From assembly GCA_958453305.1 (NCBI GenBank), contig CAUDXH010000009.1, forward strand, positions 1-64,000: 64,000 nucleotides of DNA. Reading direction: 5' to 3'. A model generated the notes under the pieces. It made no database searches. It was given only the letters and a program-made list of their open reading frames with translations, and was not told the DNA's origin. The translations under genes were made by a program, and so were the position numbers. This stretch comes from an uncultured Bacteroides sp. GTDB lineage: Bacteria > Bacteroidota > Bacteroidia > Bacteroidales > Bacteroidaceae. Positions 46,701-55,412 of the stretch are shown here, piece by piece; position 1 is the first letter of the stretch, and every line of letters begins with the position of its first letter.

Positions 46701-46907
46701 AGCTACCTGAAGTGAAAAGTTTCCATCGAAATCAGTGATTGTACCATTGGTTGTTCCTTTTTCAAGAACACTGGCACCGATAATGGTCTCTCCCTGCGCA
46801 TCTTTCACAACACCATGTATAGACAGACTTTGCGAAAACACCCATAAAGGAATACAATTTAAAAGGAAAAGAATCCCTAGAAATCTGAAATAATTCAAGT
46901 CTTTCAT
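43767..46907 (-). CDS. SusC/RagA-family TonB-dependent transporter (xylan locus, downstream pair)
   Basis: This 1046-aa outer-membrane importer has a signal peptide, then a CarboxypepD_reg-like domain (HGVVKDAQGETIIGASVLEK), TonB box region DEVVIVGYGIQKK, plug (DAASAAIYGARAANGVILVT) and barrel ending in KF. Its N-terminal region resembles that of the PUL 1 SusC closely. A -7 box lies 32 bp upstream and a pair of ATGnnACAT repeats 112-141 bp upstream. Confidence 0.95.
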   Translation of the reverse strand: MKDLNYFRFLGILFLLNCIPLWVFSQSLSIHGVVKDAQGETIIGASVLEKGTTNGTITDFDGNFSLQVASNAILQVSFVGYKTEELPVNGKTSFNIVLKEDTEVLDEVVIVGYGIQKKKLVTGATVQVKGDDLQKLNTVSALGALQSQSPGVNITQTSGMPGEGYKVNVRGMGTIGSSAPLYVIDGVAGGDINMLNPADIESIDVLKDAASAAIYGARAANGVILVTTKQGKSGKVRVSYDGYYGVQQIAKKPELLNARQYMEIMDRKDGAYDWAAMLPASLYKSIQNGTWNGTNWLEEATNKNAPTQNHAFNMMGGTEVSRFSLGLSYTSQEGIIGKPVEPSYDRYTARFNSEHVILKKEDFDVIKFGENMSYSYSERSGIGIGNIYWNDVHNFLTANPLMPVYNEDGGYYDYTDQVENGWRFDSNAVNPIASMVYQRGKNLRRNHAFRGNFYLEIQPIKNLKYKTSFGYRYDANTNRAYVDKFKLASASQNVNDKVTQEAETHMAWTWENTLSYSFKKNDHSFDAVIGQSMEKWGIGETMSATNANSLFPGLFNYAYLSNTQGISSSMTTVSGHPQTMGRLASFFGRANYNYKEKYMFSATVRADGSSNFARGNRWGIFPSFSAGWVMTNEPFMESVLGWMDFLKVRASWGQNGNSDIANFQYLSTIAFDSLNSYVYGTDKISQTTGAYANILPNTDISWETSEQLDLGIDARFFNSRLGLAFDYYHKATKDWLVQAPVLASYGTGAPYINGGDVVNKGFEVALNWNDRIREFNYGVNFNLSYNKNEITRIANTEGIIHGPSDVLTAMSNGEIYRAQVGYPVGYFWGYKTAGIFQNQEQVNATKAKLASAAPGEAIFVDVNGDGSITEADKTMIGDPNPDFRLGFSFNLGYKGWDLSVTTNGAFGQQVVKSYRQYLGEPKQNFTTDVYECWNGEGTSNTMPSIEGLENSESWKNFSDIFVEDASYLRIQNITVGYDFKKLIPRMPLEQARLYFSVLNAYTFTGYSGMDPEVGSSGNDAYSWASGIDLGFYPSPRTFMFGVNLKF

Positions 46908-46938
46908 AACGTAAAAATTTAAGTATTGATTTACTGTC

Positions 46939-46947
46939 GCAAATATA
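46939..46947 (-). promoter_or_regulatory. -7 box of the downstream susC
   Basis: TATATTTGC on the minus strand, 32 bp from the start codon; no -33 TTTG at the usual distance. Confidence 0.65.
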
Positions 46948-47018
46948 GAGCATTCACCTTTTTTTTATTTGCAAGAGCAGACCACAAACTATTCTGTACA
47001 TTACTTCACATATCACTC

Positions 47019-47048
47019 ATGTTACATTTTATATCATGAATGAAACAT
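47019..47048. promoter_or_regulatory. operator-like repeats ATGTTACAT / ATGAAACAT
   Basis: ATGTTACAT (47019-47027) and ATGAAACAT (47040-47048) are direct repeats 21 bp apart, 72 bp upstream of the -7 box. The same motif and spacing recur upstream of xusA. Confidence 0.5.
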
Positions 47049-47230
47049 GGAATACCCTTTCTTAAAAATTATATACTTATCTACTCCTTTTTAGGGATTT
47101 ATAATCAACATTTTTAAAGTTAATCCCTTCAATCCACTTGGAAATATTCTATCCGTTTACCTACCACAAGCACAAATCAGTAACCCCATTTATTATCCAC
47201 CCTAAAACGATATATAATAATACATTATAC
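47049..47230. other. AT-rich spacer without genes
   Basis: Part of the 436-bp gap between the xylanase and the downstream susC. Apart from the listed promoter, repeats and terminator, nothing was recognised in it. Confidence 0.5.
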
Positions 47231-47265
47231 AAAAAGAAAGACCTCATACCAGTCAGCATGAAGTC
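47231..47265 (-). terminator. terminator of the xus-xylanase operon
   Basis: On the minus strand GACTTCAT and ATGAGGTC (one G-T pair) form a hairpin followed by TTTCTTTTTG. A longer 14-bp hairpin without a T tract (47280-47317) precedes it. Confidence 0.7.
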
Positions 47266-47343
47266 TCACCCTATCTTGAATTGCCTCCAATTTGCACATT
47301 TACAAATTGAAGGCAATCTTGTAATTTTACATTTTATTTTCTC

Positions 47344-49623
47344 CTATTTTCCTGTAGATTCCGGTTCAATAATTTTTCCGGCCAATCCATTGGCAAAACC
47401 TGCATAGGTTGGTTTGCGATCGTAGTTCAAGTTCCATAATCCGATAGGCAAACCTGCGCGCCACCCACTCCCTACAGGACTATCTGCCGGACTCCATTGA
47501 GTAATGCCATAACGCTGTGACTGTGGAATAATTTCAAAGTATTTAGAAATAATAAACTGATAGTAGTCAGACATCAACTTCTGCTGTTCTAATGTTACAT
47601 TTTCTGTTTTAATTTCAGTTCCGCTCTCATCTAATATACCCATATCTAACTCTGATATTTTGACAAGCTTCCCAGATGCAGCCAACAGTTGGAACATCTT
47701 CACCACACAGGCTTCATTTTTAGCCTGTTCCTCCGGATTCAATGAATAAGATACGTGCATTTGTGTACCAATTCCATCAATTATCGTCACACCATCTGCT
47801 TCCCAATAAGCAATCATATCAATCAATCCCTGACACTTCGCATTATTGTTATAAGCAGCTTCAAGGTTATAATCGTTCACAAACAATTTTAGATCTTCGC
47901 CACCATATTTGCGAGCAAATTTAACCACCTCACGTGCATATTCTTTTCCCAAATAGTCTTGCCAATAGAAACTCTGAGCAGCGTTCTCCTCACCTTCTGT
48001 TGCAGCCGACTTCAGTTGCGAAGGATAACGATCCGACATCGGTTCATTCACCACATCCCATGCTTTCACCAAAGTAGCTCCTGCACTTTCACCTTCTTCA
48101 ATGTTTGGATTTTCCTTACAAGCAGCCATCATGCCTTTAATCCAATCTTCCAAAGCGTTGGTCAAAACCATTTTTTTCTCTTCATCAGGCATTTCTACAA
48201 TCTGATCGTTTCCGCCTCCATTAGGATTGGAATAACATAAAGTGATATCATCAACGTAAAGAGTTCCTACATATGATCCAACATTGAGCAAGAAGCGATT
48301 CGCATTGTCTGCCCCTTCACCTGAAACAACGACTTCACCTTCGTAAGTTGTCCAATCAGTATTAACACATATCTCTGGAAACTCTCCTGCACCTTTATAG
48401 TCACTTGACCGCTGCAAAGAAGCACTGATCTTGCCTGATACACTTCCCTTAATCATCATCTTCAAACAATAAGTTCCTCCTAAGACAAGTGGACTTGAAA
48501 AATCATAAGCGATTTGTGCCTGATAAGACTGAGCCGCCGAAGGATTAGTGATTTCAAGTGAATAGCTACTATTATAGCCTTGTCCCTCTGCAGATTGTTT
48601 ATGAGTTGAGTTATTACCCCATCCATTCCAAGGCTGTATTCCTTGCTCAAAATCTGCATTAGCAAATACACTCGGATCCCATGATGCCCCTTGTGTCGCA
48701 TAACCTTTTCCATCCTCAGAGATTGTCTCAAACTTACCAGGAGTCCAACCAGTCCATCCTGTTATCGTTCCATCTTCAAAGTCACTGTTCGCTATCAAAT
48801 TTTCATCTGAACCATCGGCTGTAAGTATTATATTATCAATATAAATCTCTCCAGCTAAGAAGCCAAAATTAAAAGCTACTTTATCAACTAGCGCATCCGA
48901 TGGAGTGAAAGAAAAGGTTATTTCCTGCCAAGTGGTTCCGATGGTTGATACGCTTCCAGGATACTGCTGGTTACCCCCAAGAGATGACTGCAGATAAATT
49001 TCAGGGGCAAAATCACTACTAGCTTTCGCCATAAACTTCAGTGTATACTTCTGTCCATTGGCCAGTGGAGCATCAAACTGGTACCAAGTCTGTGCATCAT
49101 AATTATTAGCAAGAGCCGATGCATTTTTCAATACCAAACAACGTCCACCATCACCCCCTTCCCCTGGGATAACTGTTGGAGCAATCAATTTTTCCAAATA
49201 GGTTTTGTTTTGCTGTGCATGCCAGCACAATGTATGACCATAAACGGTCATACCGGCTTCCTTAGCTGTCTGAACAAAACTGGTTACTTGAGAAAAATCG
49301 ACAGAACCATCATCCTTCACTATTGATGCATATTTCATTGCGTTTCCCGCTGTCATTTCATCAAAGTTTGATACAGCCAAACCATATACCAATTCCTTCT
49401 TCAAGAAATCACTAGCCGCAATAGCAACGCCAAGTTTAAAGTTGGGGTTTTCACCTCGATTTACATAATTCTTCAGCACATCATACTGATTTAGGTATTC
49501 CAACTGAACCATTTCTTCCGGTCTTTGTACGGATTCACCGGGCTGCAGCAGACTTTCGTCTGCGCAAGCCGTCAATATTCCTAAAGAAATTGCCCCTAAC
49601 AACAATTTATCATAGTATTTCAT
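47344..49623 (-). CDS. xyn10C: GH10 endo-1,4-beta-xylanase with CBMs inserted in the catalytic domain, lipoprotein
   Basis: This 759-aa surface xylanase has lipobox ILTAC. The GH10 barrel begins at about residue 50 (FKLGVAIAASDF, then YGHTLCWHAQQ) and is interrupted from about 150 to 490 by two carbohydrate-binding modules of the CBM4/CBM22 type (each with a YIDNIIL or YVDDITL strand). It resumes with acid/base E527 in WDVVNEP and nucleophile E658 in KISELDMG. This split layout is known from Bacteroidetes xylan loci. It follows xusE by 20 bp and would make the first cuts in xylan at the cell surface. The symbol is by synteny. Confidence 0.93.
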   Translation of the reverse strand: MKYYDKLLLGAISLGILTACADESLLQPGESVQRPEEMVQLEYLNQYDVLKNYVNRGENPNFKLGVAIAASDFLKKELVYGLAVSNFDEMTAGNAMKYASIVKDDGSVDFSQVTSFVQTAKEAGMTVYGHTLCWHAQQNKTYLEKLIAPTVIPGEGGDGGRCLVLKNASALANNYDAQTWYQFDAPLANGQKYTLKFMAKASSDFAPEIYLQSSLGGNQQYPGSVSTIGTTWQEITFSFTPSDALVDKVAFNFGFLAGEIYIDNIILTADGSDENLIANSDFEDGTITGWTGWTPGKFETISEDGKGYATQGASWDPSVFANADFEQGIQPWNGWGNNSTHKQSAEGQGYNSSYSLEITNPSAAQSYQAQIAYDFSSPLVLGGTYCLKMMIKGSVSGKISASLQRSSDYKGAGEFPEICVNTDWTTYEGEVVVSGEGADNANRFLLNVGSYVGTLYVDDITLCYSNPNGGGNDQIVEMPDEEKKMVLTNALEDWIKGMMAACKENPNIEEGESAGATLVKAWDVVNEPMSDRYPSQLKSAATEGEENAAQSFYWQDYLGKEYAREVVKFARKYGGEDLKLFVNDYNLEAAYNNNAKCQGLIDMIAYWEADGVTIIDGIGTQMHVSYSLNPEEQAKNEACVVKMFQLLAASGKLVKISELDMGILDESGTEIKTENVTLEQQKLMSDYYQFIISKYFEIIPQSQRYGITQWSPADSPVGSGWRAGLPIGLWNLNYDRKPTYAGFANGLAGKIIEPESTGK

Positions 49624-49643
49624 AGCTATTCCATTTTAAAATA

Positions 49644-50678
49644 TTAGTTTTTATAGGTCGGTGAGAATGTTTCAAATGCAATGTTACGAGTCTGAACCAC
49701 TAACGTATCGTTTGTTTGATACTGACGAACTCCAAAATCCACATTATACTCTAGGTATAGAACGTTACGATCTTTATTCCCCCAACTATTCTTATCTCCT
49801 TTTTCAACGAACTTTCCAGTTCCACTTGCCGGATAATCTGGAGTGTCAGAAGTAATGGTACACTCTCCGTTTTCATTAAATGAAAGGAGCAAGTTACAGG
49901 TCAATGTATTGGTTCCAACAACAGTAGAAACCGGAAATACTGCAGTATTTAAATTACGCGTAGAAACCTGACAAATTTCATCGTCCTCTACATAAGCTGC
50001 ATGACGTTTGTTCTCTATAGTATTTCCATTTTCTGTAATCTTATCAACACCTCTGCGTAAGTATTTAGCTGCCCATTTATTAATATATTTTACACAATAA
50101 AGAACATAGTTTTTAGGTGCCACTTCCCACATCTCTGCATTTGTCCAAGCTGCATTCTCGGTTTTAGGAACTCCAGACAAGATAGAGTCTGCATTGGTCA
50201 CACCCACCATACGCAAAGGTATCACGTACGTGTTTTCCAAAGATTCAGGATTATTGAAAAAATCATCGGTAAACTGCACATCTACAGCACCCATCAGGTT
50301 GTTATTCTGATTCAATATAATCTTATCAGACGACAATGAATAATAGTTTTTCGGCATGGGCTTGACAGGACGGGTTGCGCCTCCATCAAAAAACAAGTTT
50401 TTGCACAATTCATCATCGACCATAACATCAACCACTACAGAGCCGCTTCCACTATATGCACCGCCCATTGTAGCATAAATCTGACATTTATGTTCATTGT
50501 CAAGCGTCGTGTCATAGGTATCCTCACCCATTACTAAAGTACGAACCGGAGACTGGTAAGCAAAATAGACAGAAGAATTATCATAATTAGGAAATTCAGC
50601 ATCACCATTCTTGCACGACATTACTAACATTGAAGCAACTCCCGTCAACAATATAGAAAACGAATTAATCTTTTTCAT
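49644..50678 (-). CDS. xusE: DUF1735-type surface glycan-binding lipoprotein (XusE-like)
   Basis: This is a 344-aa lipoprotein with lipobox LVMSC. The N-terminal half has the DUF1735 pattern (SSVYFAYQSPVRTLVMGEDTYDTT; given to show the strand, with YYSLSSDKIIL and YVIPLRMVGV following). The C-terminal ~150 residues are a less conserved beta-rich domain. It sits between xusD and the GH10 xylanase, the position of the hypothetical xusE in known xylan clusters, and likely binds xylan at the surface. The symbol is by synteny. Confidence 0.8.
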   Translation of the reverse strand: MKKINSFSILLTGVASMLVMSCKNGDAEFPNYDNSSVYFAYQSPVRTLVMGEDTYDTTLDNEHKCQIYATMGGAYSGSGSVVVDVMVDDELCKNLFFDGGATRPVKPMPKNYYSLSSDKIILNQNNNLMGAVDVQFTDDFFNNPESLENTYVIPLRMVGVTNADSILSGVPKTENAAWTNAEMWEVAPKNYVLYCVKYINKWAAKYLRRGVDKITENGNTIENKRHAAYVEDDEICQVSTRNLNTAVFPVSTVVGTNTLTCNLLLSFNENGECTITSDTPDYPASGTGKFVEKGDKNSWGNKDRNVLYLEYNVDFGVRQYQTNDTLVVQTRNIAFETFSPTYKN

Positions 50679-50711
50679 GTTTTAATTTTTTATCATCTAA
50701 TTATCTAATAA

Positions 50712-52502
50712 TCACCATCCTTGATTTTGTAAAAAGCCAAAGTTCAACACTTCGGTATAAGGAATAGGACCATAATTCATATAAGGTTTAAAATCTCTGA
50801 CTTCTACGTCTATAGGAGTATATTTCAAAACTCCATTTGCCTGCTGGGTGATATTCATTCCTCTTGCACCTTCGGTCAAATCAACTTTCCAGCGACGCAA
50901 GTCATAGAAACGGATGTTTTCAAAACAAAGTTCCAAACGGCGCTCATTACGTATCAATTCACGCATTTTATCAACATCATTTTTTATGCTTTCAAGATAT
51001 GCGTCACCATTTTCCTTACCCAATCCAGCCCGACTGCGAATTTTCTTGATTACATCGTAAGCGCTATAGTCATGCGTACCTTTTCCCTGCGGTCCCCAAG
51101 CTTCATTGGCTGCTTCTGCATAAGCCAAAAAGATTTCTGTATATCGAATCCGAGCTGTATAATGCTTTTGAGTAGTATTGTAATTCGGGTCTATGTTACA
51201 GTCTTTACGAAGAAGTTTACGTAAATAATAACCCGTACGTGTAGAGCGTCCCAATTCCTTGTTCAATGCGTCATTATCTGTACCATAAGCCCCGGTAGTA
51301 ATTGTTTTATCACTAGGTCCCTGAGTTCCTCCATTTAACAAGATATAAGTTGCCAAACGAGGGTCACGGTTTAGATAAGGGTCGTTCGCATCGTATCCAG
51401 AATGTATCTCATCAGTTATTGGATAACCATTCGCCATCGGAAAGGCATCTACAAGATTTTGGGTTGGATTAACCCGCCCCTTACCATATAACGTAGGTGG
51501 GAAATTATCACTTTCCAAAGAGTTACTATCCCCCTTATCGCTTCTCCATATAATTTCAGCAGGAACTGCTCCTGAAGCTATATCATTAATTTCCTGAGTA
51601 TTAGCATACCATGTATTTCCATCTTCATCCATTCCATTGATTCCAGAGATTCGATCAAGCACAATAGCCGCATAATCGGCTGCATGCTCCCAAGTCATGC
51701 CAGAACCTTCACTGTATGCTGGGCTGGCTGCCATCAGTGAAACCTGAGCCTGTATAGCTTCAACAATACGCCGGGTAATACGACCTCCCATATGAGATCC
51801 ATTTACACGGTCATAATCGGATGCTTTCACAACGCCCAAATCCTTATACTTCTGAGGAATTTCAGCTTCTGAATGCGTTTTATAATCTAGAGGGAGCAAT
51901 TCAATAGCCGTTTTACAATCCTCTAAAATCTGCTCAACACAGGCTTGATAGGTATCACGGGGAGCAGAAAAATCAGACTCCGAATTCTCTGAATGAATTT
52001 TGATAGGAACTCCCAACAACTGTCCATCAGCCGACACACCACCATGTGCGCGTAACAAATAGAACAGTTGCAAAGCACGCAAACCATAAGCCTCTCCTTT
52101 CAAACGGTCGGCAAACATTTGCTTCACACGTTCGTCACGTGCCCATTTCACGTCATCAGCCCGTTCAAGAAACAAATTTAAATATTGAATGGCATTATAA
52201 CGGTCTTTCCATTGCGAGGCCGGATCATTTTGGGAAGTCCATGCTCCTGTACAAATAGAACGCCAAGCATTTCCATTATCGTTCGAAACAGCATCGTCTG
52301 TTGCTACGTCGCTTGTAGGGGCAGAATTATAAGGGAGCAACAAATAGGCATTTGTCATAACTCCTTGAGCATATGAAGGTTCCTCGTACATTGATTCCAA
52401 GTCCCTGTTATTTTCTATTGCTGGCTCAAACAAATCGTCACAGGCACATAACAACAGAGGCATAAAAGCCATTATCTTTACTAATTTATTCATAATCTTC
52501 AT
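50712..52502 (-). CDS. xusD: SusD-family xylan-binding lipoprotein (XusD-like)
   Basis: This 596-aa protein has lipobox LLLCAC. SusD features are GEAYGLRALQLFYLLRAHGG, RIRYTEIFLAYAEAANEAWG and the C-terminal RRLELCFENIRFYDLRRW and YGPIPYTEVLNFGFLQNQGW. It starts 2 bp after xusC, indicating tight coupling. It is the second SusD of the core xylan cluster; the symbol is by gene order. Confidence 0.92.
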   Translation of the reverse strand: MKIMNKLVKIMAFMPLLLCACDDLFEPAIENNRDLESMYEEPSYAQGVMTNAYLLLPYNSAPTSDVATDDAVSNDNGNAWRSICTGAWTSQNDPASQWKDRYNAIQYLNLFLERADDVKWARDERVKQMFADRLKGEAYGLRALQLFYLLRAHGGVSADGQLLGVPIKIHSENSESDFSAPRDTYQACVEQILEDCKTAIELLPLDYKTHSEAEIPQKYKDLGVVKASDYDRVNGSHMGGRITRRIVEAIQAQVSLMAASPAYSEGSGMTWEHAADYAAIVLDRISGINGMDEDGNTWYANTQEINDIASGAVPAEIIWRSDKGDSNSLESDNFPPTLYGKGRVNPTQNLVDAFPMANGYPITDEIHSGYDANDPYLNRDPRLATYILLNGGTQGPSDKTITTGAYGTDNDALNKELGRSTRTGYYLRKLLRKDCNIDPNYNTTQKHYTARIRYTEIFLAYAEAANEAWGPQGKGTHDYSAYDVIKKIRSRAGLGKENGDAYLESIKNDVDKMRELIRNERRLELCFENIRFYDLRRWKVDLTEGARGMNITQQANGVLKYTPIDVEVRDFKPYMNYGPIPYTEVLNFGFLQNQGW

Positions 52503-52504
52503 TT

Positions 52505-55375
52505 TTAGAAAGCAACCTTAACCCCTATATTATAAAAACGAGTCAGGGGTGCAGCACCAACATTCATCTCTAACATTTCACGTTCTTTCGATATAGTCAA
52601 TAAATTTGACCCGCTCACATAAGCAGAAACATCCTTAATAAGGGATTTGCGCAACCACTTCTTAGGGAAATCGTAAGTCAACTGAACTTTTGCCAGTTCA
52701 AAGTGATTATTCTTGTACAACCAGAAAGTAGAGTTGCGGAAGTTATTAGCACCTGTTTCTGTAGTTAAACGAGGATAAGTAGCAGTAGCAGCAGTTTCCT
52801 CCGTCCAACGACCTCGTACCACTTCAGAATACTTACCTTCACCATAAACCCAATAATAAGAGCTATTTTTCATTCCATAGCCACCAAAACCTCCTGTTCC
52901 AAGTGCAAATAAAGTAAAGTTTTTCCATTTGGCAGTAAAGTTAAGACCTAAGGTGAAAGGAGAACCATACCATCCGCCACGACCTAAATAAACTTCATCT
53001 TTACTATCAATAACCTGATCACCATTCTGGTCTTTATACTTTAAGTCACCCTTGCGCACGGTTCCACCAAAAGTTTGTTTAGGAGAAGAAGCCACTTCTT
53101 CATCACTGTGGAAAAAGCCTTCACATTCCAATCCCCAAATACCATCAACAGGCTTTCCTACTCGGTTTTGATAGGCATCCTTATAGTTCTCATCCCGCTG
53201 GGTAGCCGTTGTATTATAATATGTTCCAGTTACCCCTAAAGACAAGTCTGCCTCACCTATTTTTTTATTCACATTAACAGCAAAGTCAAATCCTATACGC
53301 TTGTTGTTATTAAAATTGATATACGGAACAAACGAATTTTCAGGATAATATGCTGAGAAGTAAGACGGATACAAAGTTGTTGGCTGAATCAGCAAACCTT
53401 CTGTTGAATTCACGAAAAAGTTTACATCAGCAGTTACCAGCTTATTCCATAAAGAAGTGCGTAAATAAGCCGACAACTCTTTACGCTTGATGAATGAAAG
53501 TTTTTCATTTCCGCCTTGTTTGGATACAGTTGAATTTTCACCCGAGCCATCATACCATCCAAACCAAGAGCCACCTACCTGATCAAACTTAGGAGCATAT
53601 AAATAATAGCCACTGATGTCAATGTCCTGATTAAGTATTGAACCAGACATACCTACTGTCAAGTCATCTACAACCGTAGAGTTTTTCAGAAAGTCCTCAT
53701 TGCTCAACTTCCAACCTAAAGTTAAAGAAGGAGAAAATGCATTTCGGTGTCCTTCTGCCAACTTGGCTGAATGAATAGCAGCTCCACTAAATTCAGCATA
53801 ATACTTTTTCTGGTAATCATATCCCAACAACACACCTAAATTGGCATTACTTGTGCGATGATAAACACCAGACATTGTTTTTTGGAAACCATTGGCAAGC
53901 AACATAGCCGACACATTATGATCTTTATTAAAAGTCCGATTATAATCAAAATGCGCGGACATCGCAATAGTTTGATTATCAACACTATTTCCTATATTTT
54001 GCACTCCAGACTTTTCATCATTTCCTTCATATGTCATTGACGTAATAACATCGTTTCCGTTATGATTACTCCATACTGGCGTATAGATACGGTATGAATT
54101 ATTATACGATGTATTATAGGAAGTTTGATAGTCAACAGCAAATTGGAAGTGGAACGAAAGTCCACGCAGAACTTTATTCAAGTCGAAATCAATACCTGTA
54201 TCAAATTGGAACTGACGGCTTGTAAACTTAGAATAACCAGCAGCATAGTAGTCGGCAATAATATTGCGCGAATCGGTTTGGGTACCAGCCAAGAAGGCAC
54301 CTCCAAAAAGATTATTGTTAATATTCATCAAGCCTAATGATGCCAACGCATTCGAATCAATATAGTTTAATGGAACCAACGGACTGATTCGGTTGGGACG
54401 CATGGTAGATGCCTCACTCCAGTAATTATTTCCGTCTGGATGCGTGCTTCTTCCTGAACGGACATCATAAAAAGTAACACTAGTATTCGCATAAGATGAA
54501 ATAAAATCATTAATGGCGATATCAACATTACCACGAATACTCAAGCGATTTGTATAACTGTCTTTTGCCTCACCGAACTTGAAGAAATCTCCATGACGGT
54601 AATAATTTACATTGGAATAGAACTGTACCCGCCTGTTTCCTCCTGAAAACTCAACAGAAGCGTCACTTCGATTATATGCCTTCTTCAAATAGTCGGAAGC
54701 ATAATAGTCTAGATTAGGGAAACGATATGGATTTGTTCCTGATGCATAATTATAAATATCACTTTCGCTATAAAGCGGAGAAAGATGGTCATTAACCAAT
54801 GCTTCGTTATACAAAGACATGTATTCTGCAGACCCCAAGTACTTTGGATAGCTCTTAGCTATATAAAATCCAGTATTTGCACGTACATCGATTTGGAGTT
54901 TTTCCTGTTTTTTCCCACGCTTTGTTGTGATATAGATAGCTCCTTTAGCAGCTCGGCTTCCATAGAGAACAACAGCTGATGCCCCCTTCAAGAAGGTTAT
55001 CTGCGAAATTTCCGAGGGTGATACATTATCGGCATCACGTGGAACTCCATCAACCAATACCAAATATCCAGCATTATCACCATCCATTCCCCATAATGAG
55101 TTTCCATTCCATCCGCCAATCAGACCTTGCATATTTTCAAGACTATTAGTCCAATTTGTATTATAATCCTTTTCTGCTTGTTTCTGTACATCAACTACAG
55201 ACACACCTCCCAACAAATCACTTTGGGCTACTTTACGAAAAGCCACTTGAACCTTAGCGTCAGCCACCTCCAAAGAATCGAGACCATTCTCTTGGGCAGG
55301 ATGCGCCATCATTCCATTTGGAACAAGTCCCAACATGGCAGTCGAAAGAACTAATTTATTGTATATATCTTTCAT
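52505..55375 (-). CDS. xusC: SusC-family transporter lacking the N-terminal CarboxypepD-like domain (XusC-like)
   Basis: This 956-aa TonB-dependent transporter is about 80-100 residues shorter than the other SusC proteins here. After the signal region it goes to a short linker (residues 30-60) and the plug (LVLVDGVPRDADNVSPSEI, FLKGASAVVLYGSRAAKGAI). The VxGxVxDxxGxPLxGA domain and a clear EEVVVVGYG TonB box are missing. The barrel is intact and ends GVKVAF. It is the second transporter of the xus cluster; its 3' end is 2 bp from xusD. Confidence 0.9.
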   Translation of the reverse strand: MKDIYNKLVLSTAMLGLVPNGMMAHPAQENGLDSLEVADAKVQVAFRKVAQSDLLGGVSVVDVQKQAEKDYNTNWTNSLENMQGLIGGWNGNSLWGMDGDNAGYLVLVDGVPRDADNVSPSEISQITFLKGASAVVLYGSRAAKGAIYITTKRGKKQEKLQIDVRANTGFYIAKSYPKYLGSAEYMSLYNEALVNDHLSPLYSESDIYNYASGTNPYRFPNLDYYASDYLKKAYNRSDASVEFSGGNRRVQFYSNVNYYRHGDFFKFGEAKDSYTNRLSIRGNVDIAINDFISSYANTSVTFYDVRSGRSTHPDGNNYWSEASTMRPNRISPLVPLNYIDSNALASLGLMNINNNLFGGAFLAGTQTDSRNIIADYYAAGYSKFTSRQFQFDTGIDFDLNKVLRGLSFHFQFAVDYQTSYNTSYNNSYRIYTPVWSNHNGNDVITSMTYEGNDEKSGVQNIGNSVDNQTIAMSAHFDYNRTFNKDHNVSAMLLANGFQKTMSGVYHRTSNANLGVLLGYDYQKKYYAEFSGAAIHSAKLAEGHRNAFSPSLTLGWKLSNEDFLKNSTVVDDLTVGMSGSILNQDIDISGYYLYAPKFDQVGGSWFGWYDGSGENSTVSKQGGNEKLSFIKRKELSAYLRTSLWNKLVTADVNFFVNSTEGLLIQPTTLYPSYFSAYYPENSFVPYINFNNNKRIGFDFAVNVNKKIGEADLSLGVTGTYYNTTATQRDENYKDAYQNRVGKPVDGIWGLECEGFFHSDEEVASSPKQTFGGTVRKGDLKYKDQNGDQVIDSKDEVYLGRGGWYGSPFTLGLNFTAKWKNFTLFALGTGGFGGYGMKNSSYYWVYGEGKYSEVVRGRWTEETAATATYPRLTTETGANNFRNSTFWLYKNNHFELAKVQLTYDFPKKWLRKSLIKDVSAYVSGSNLLTISKEREMLEMNVGAAPLTRFYNIGVKVAF

Positions 55376-55412
55376 CTGTTCACTCTTTTAAATTACATAA
55401 AACTTATTCTGA

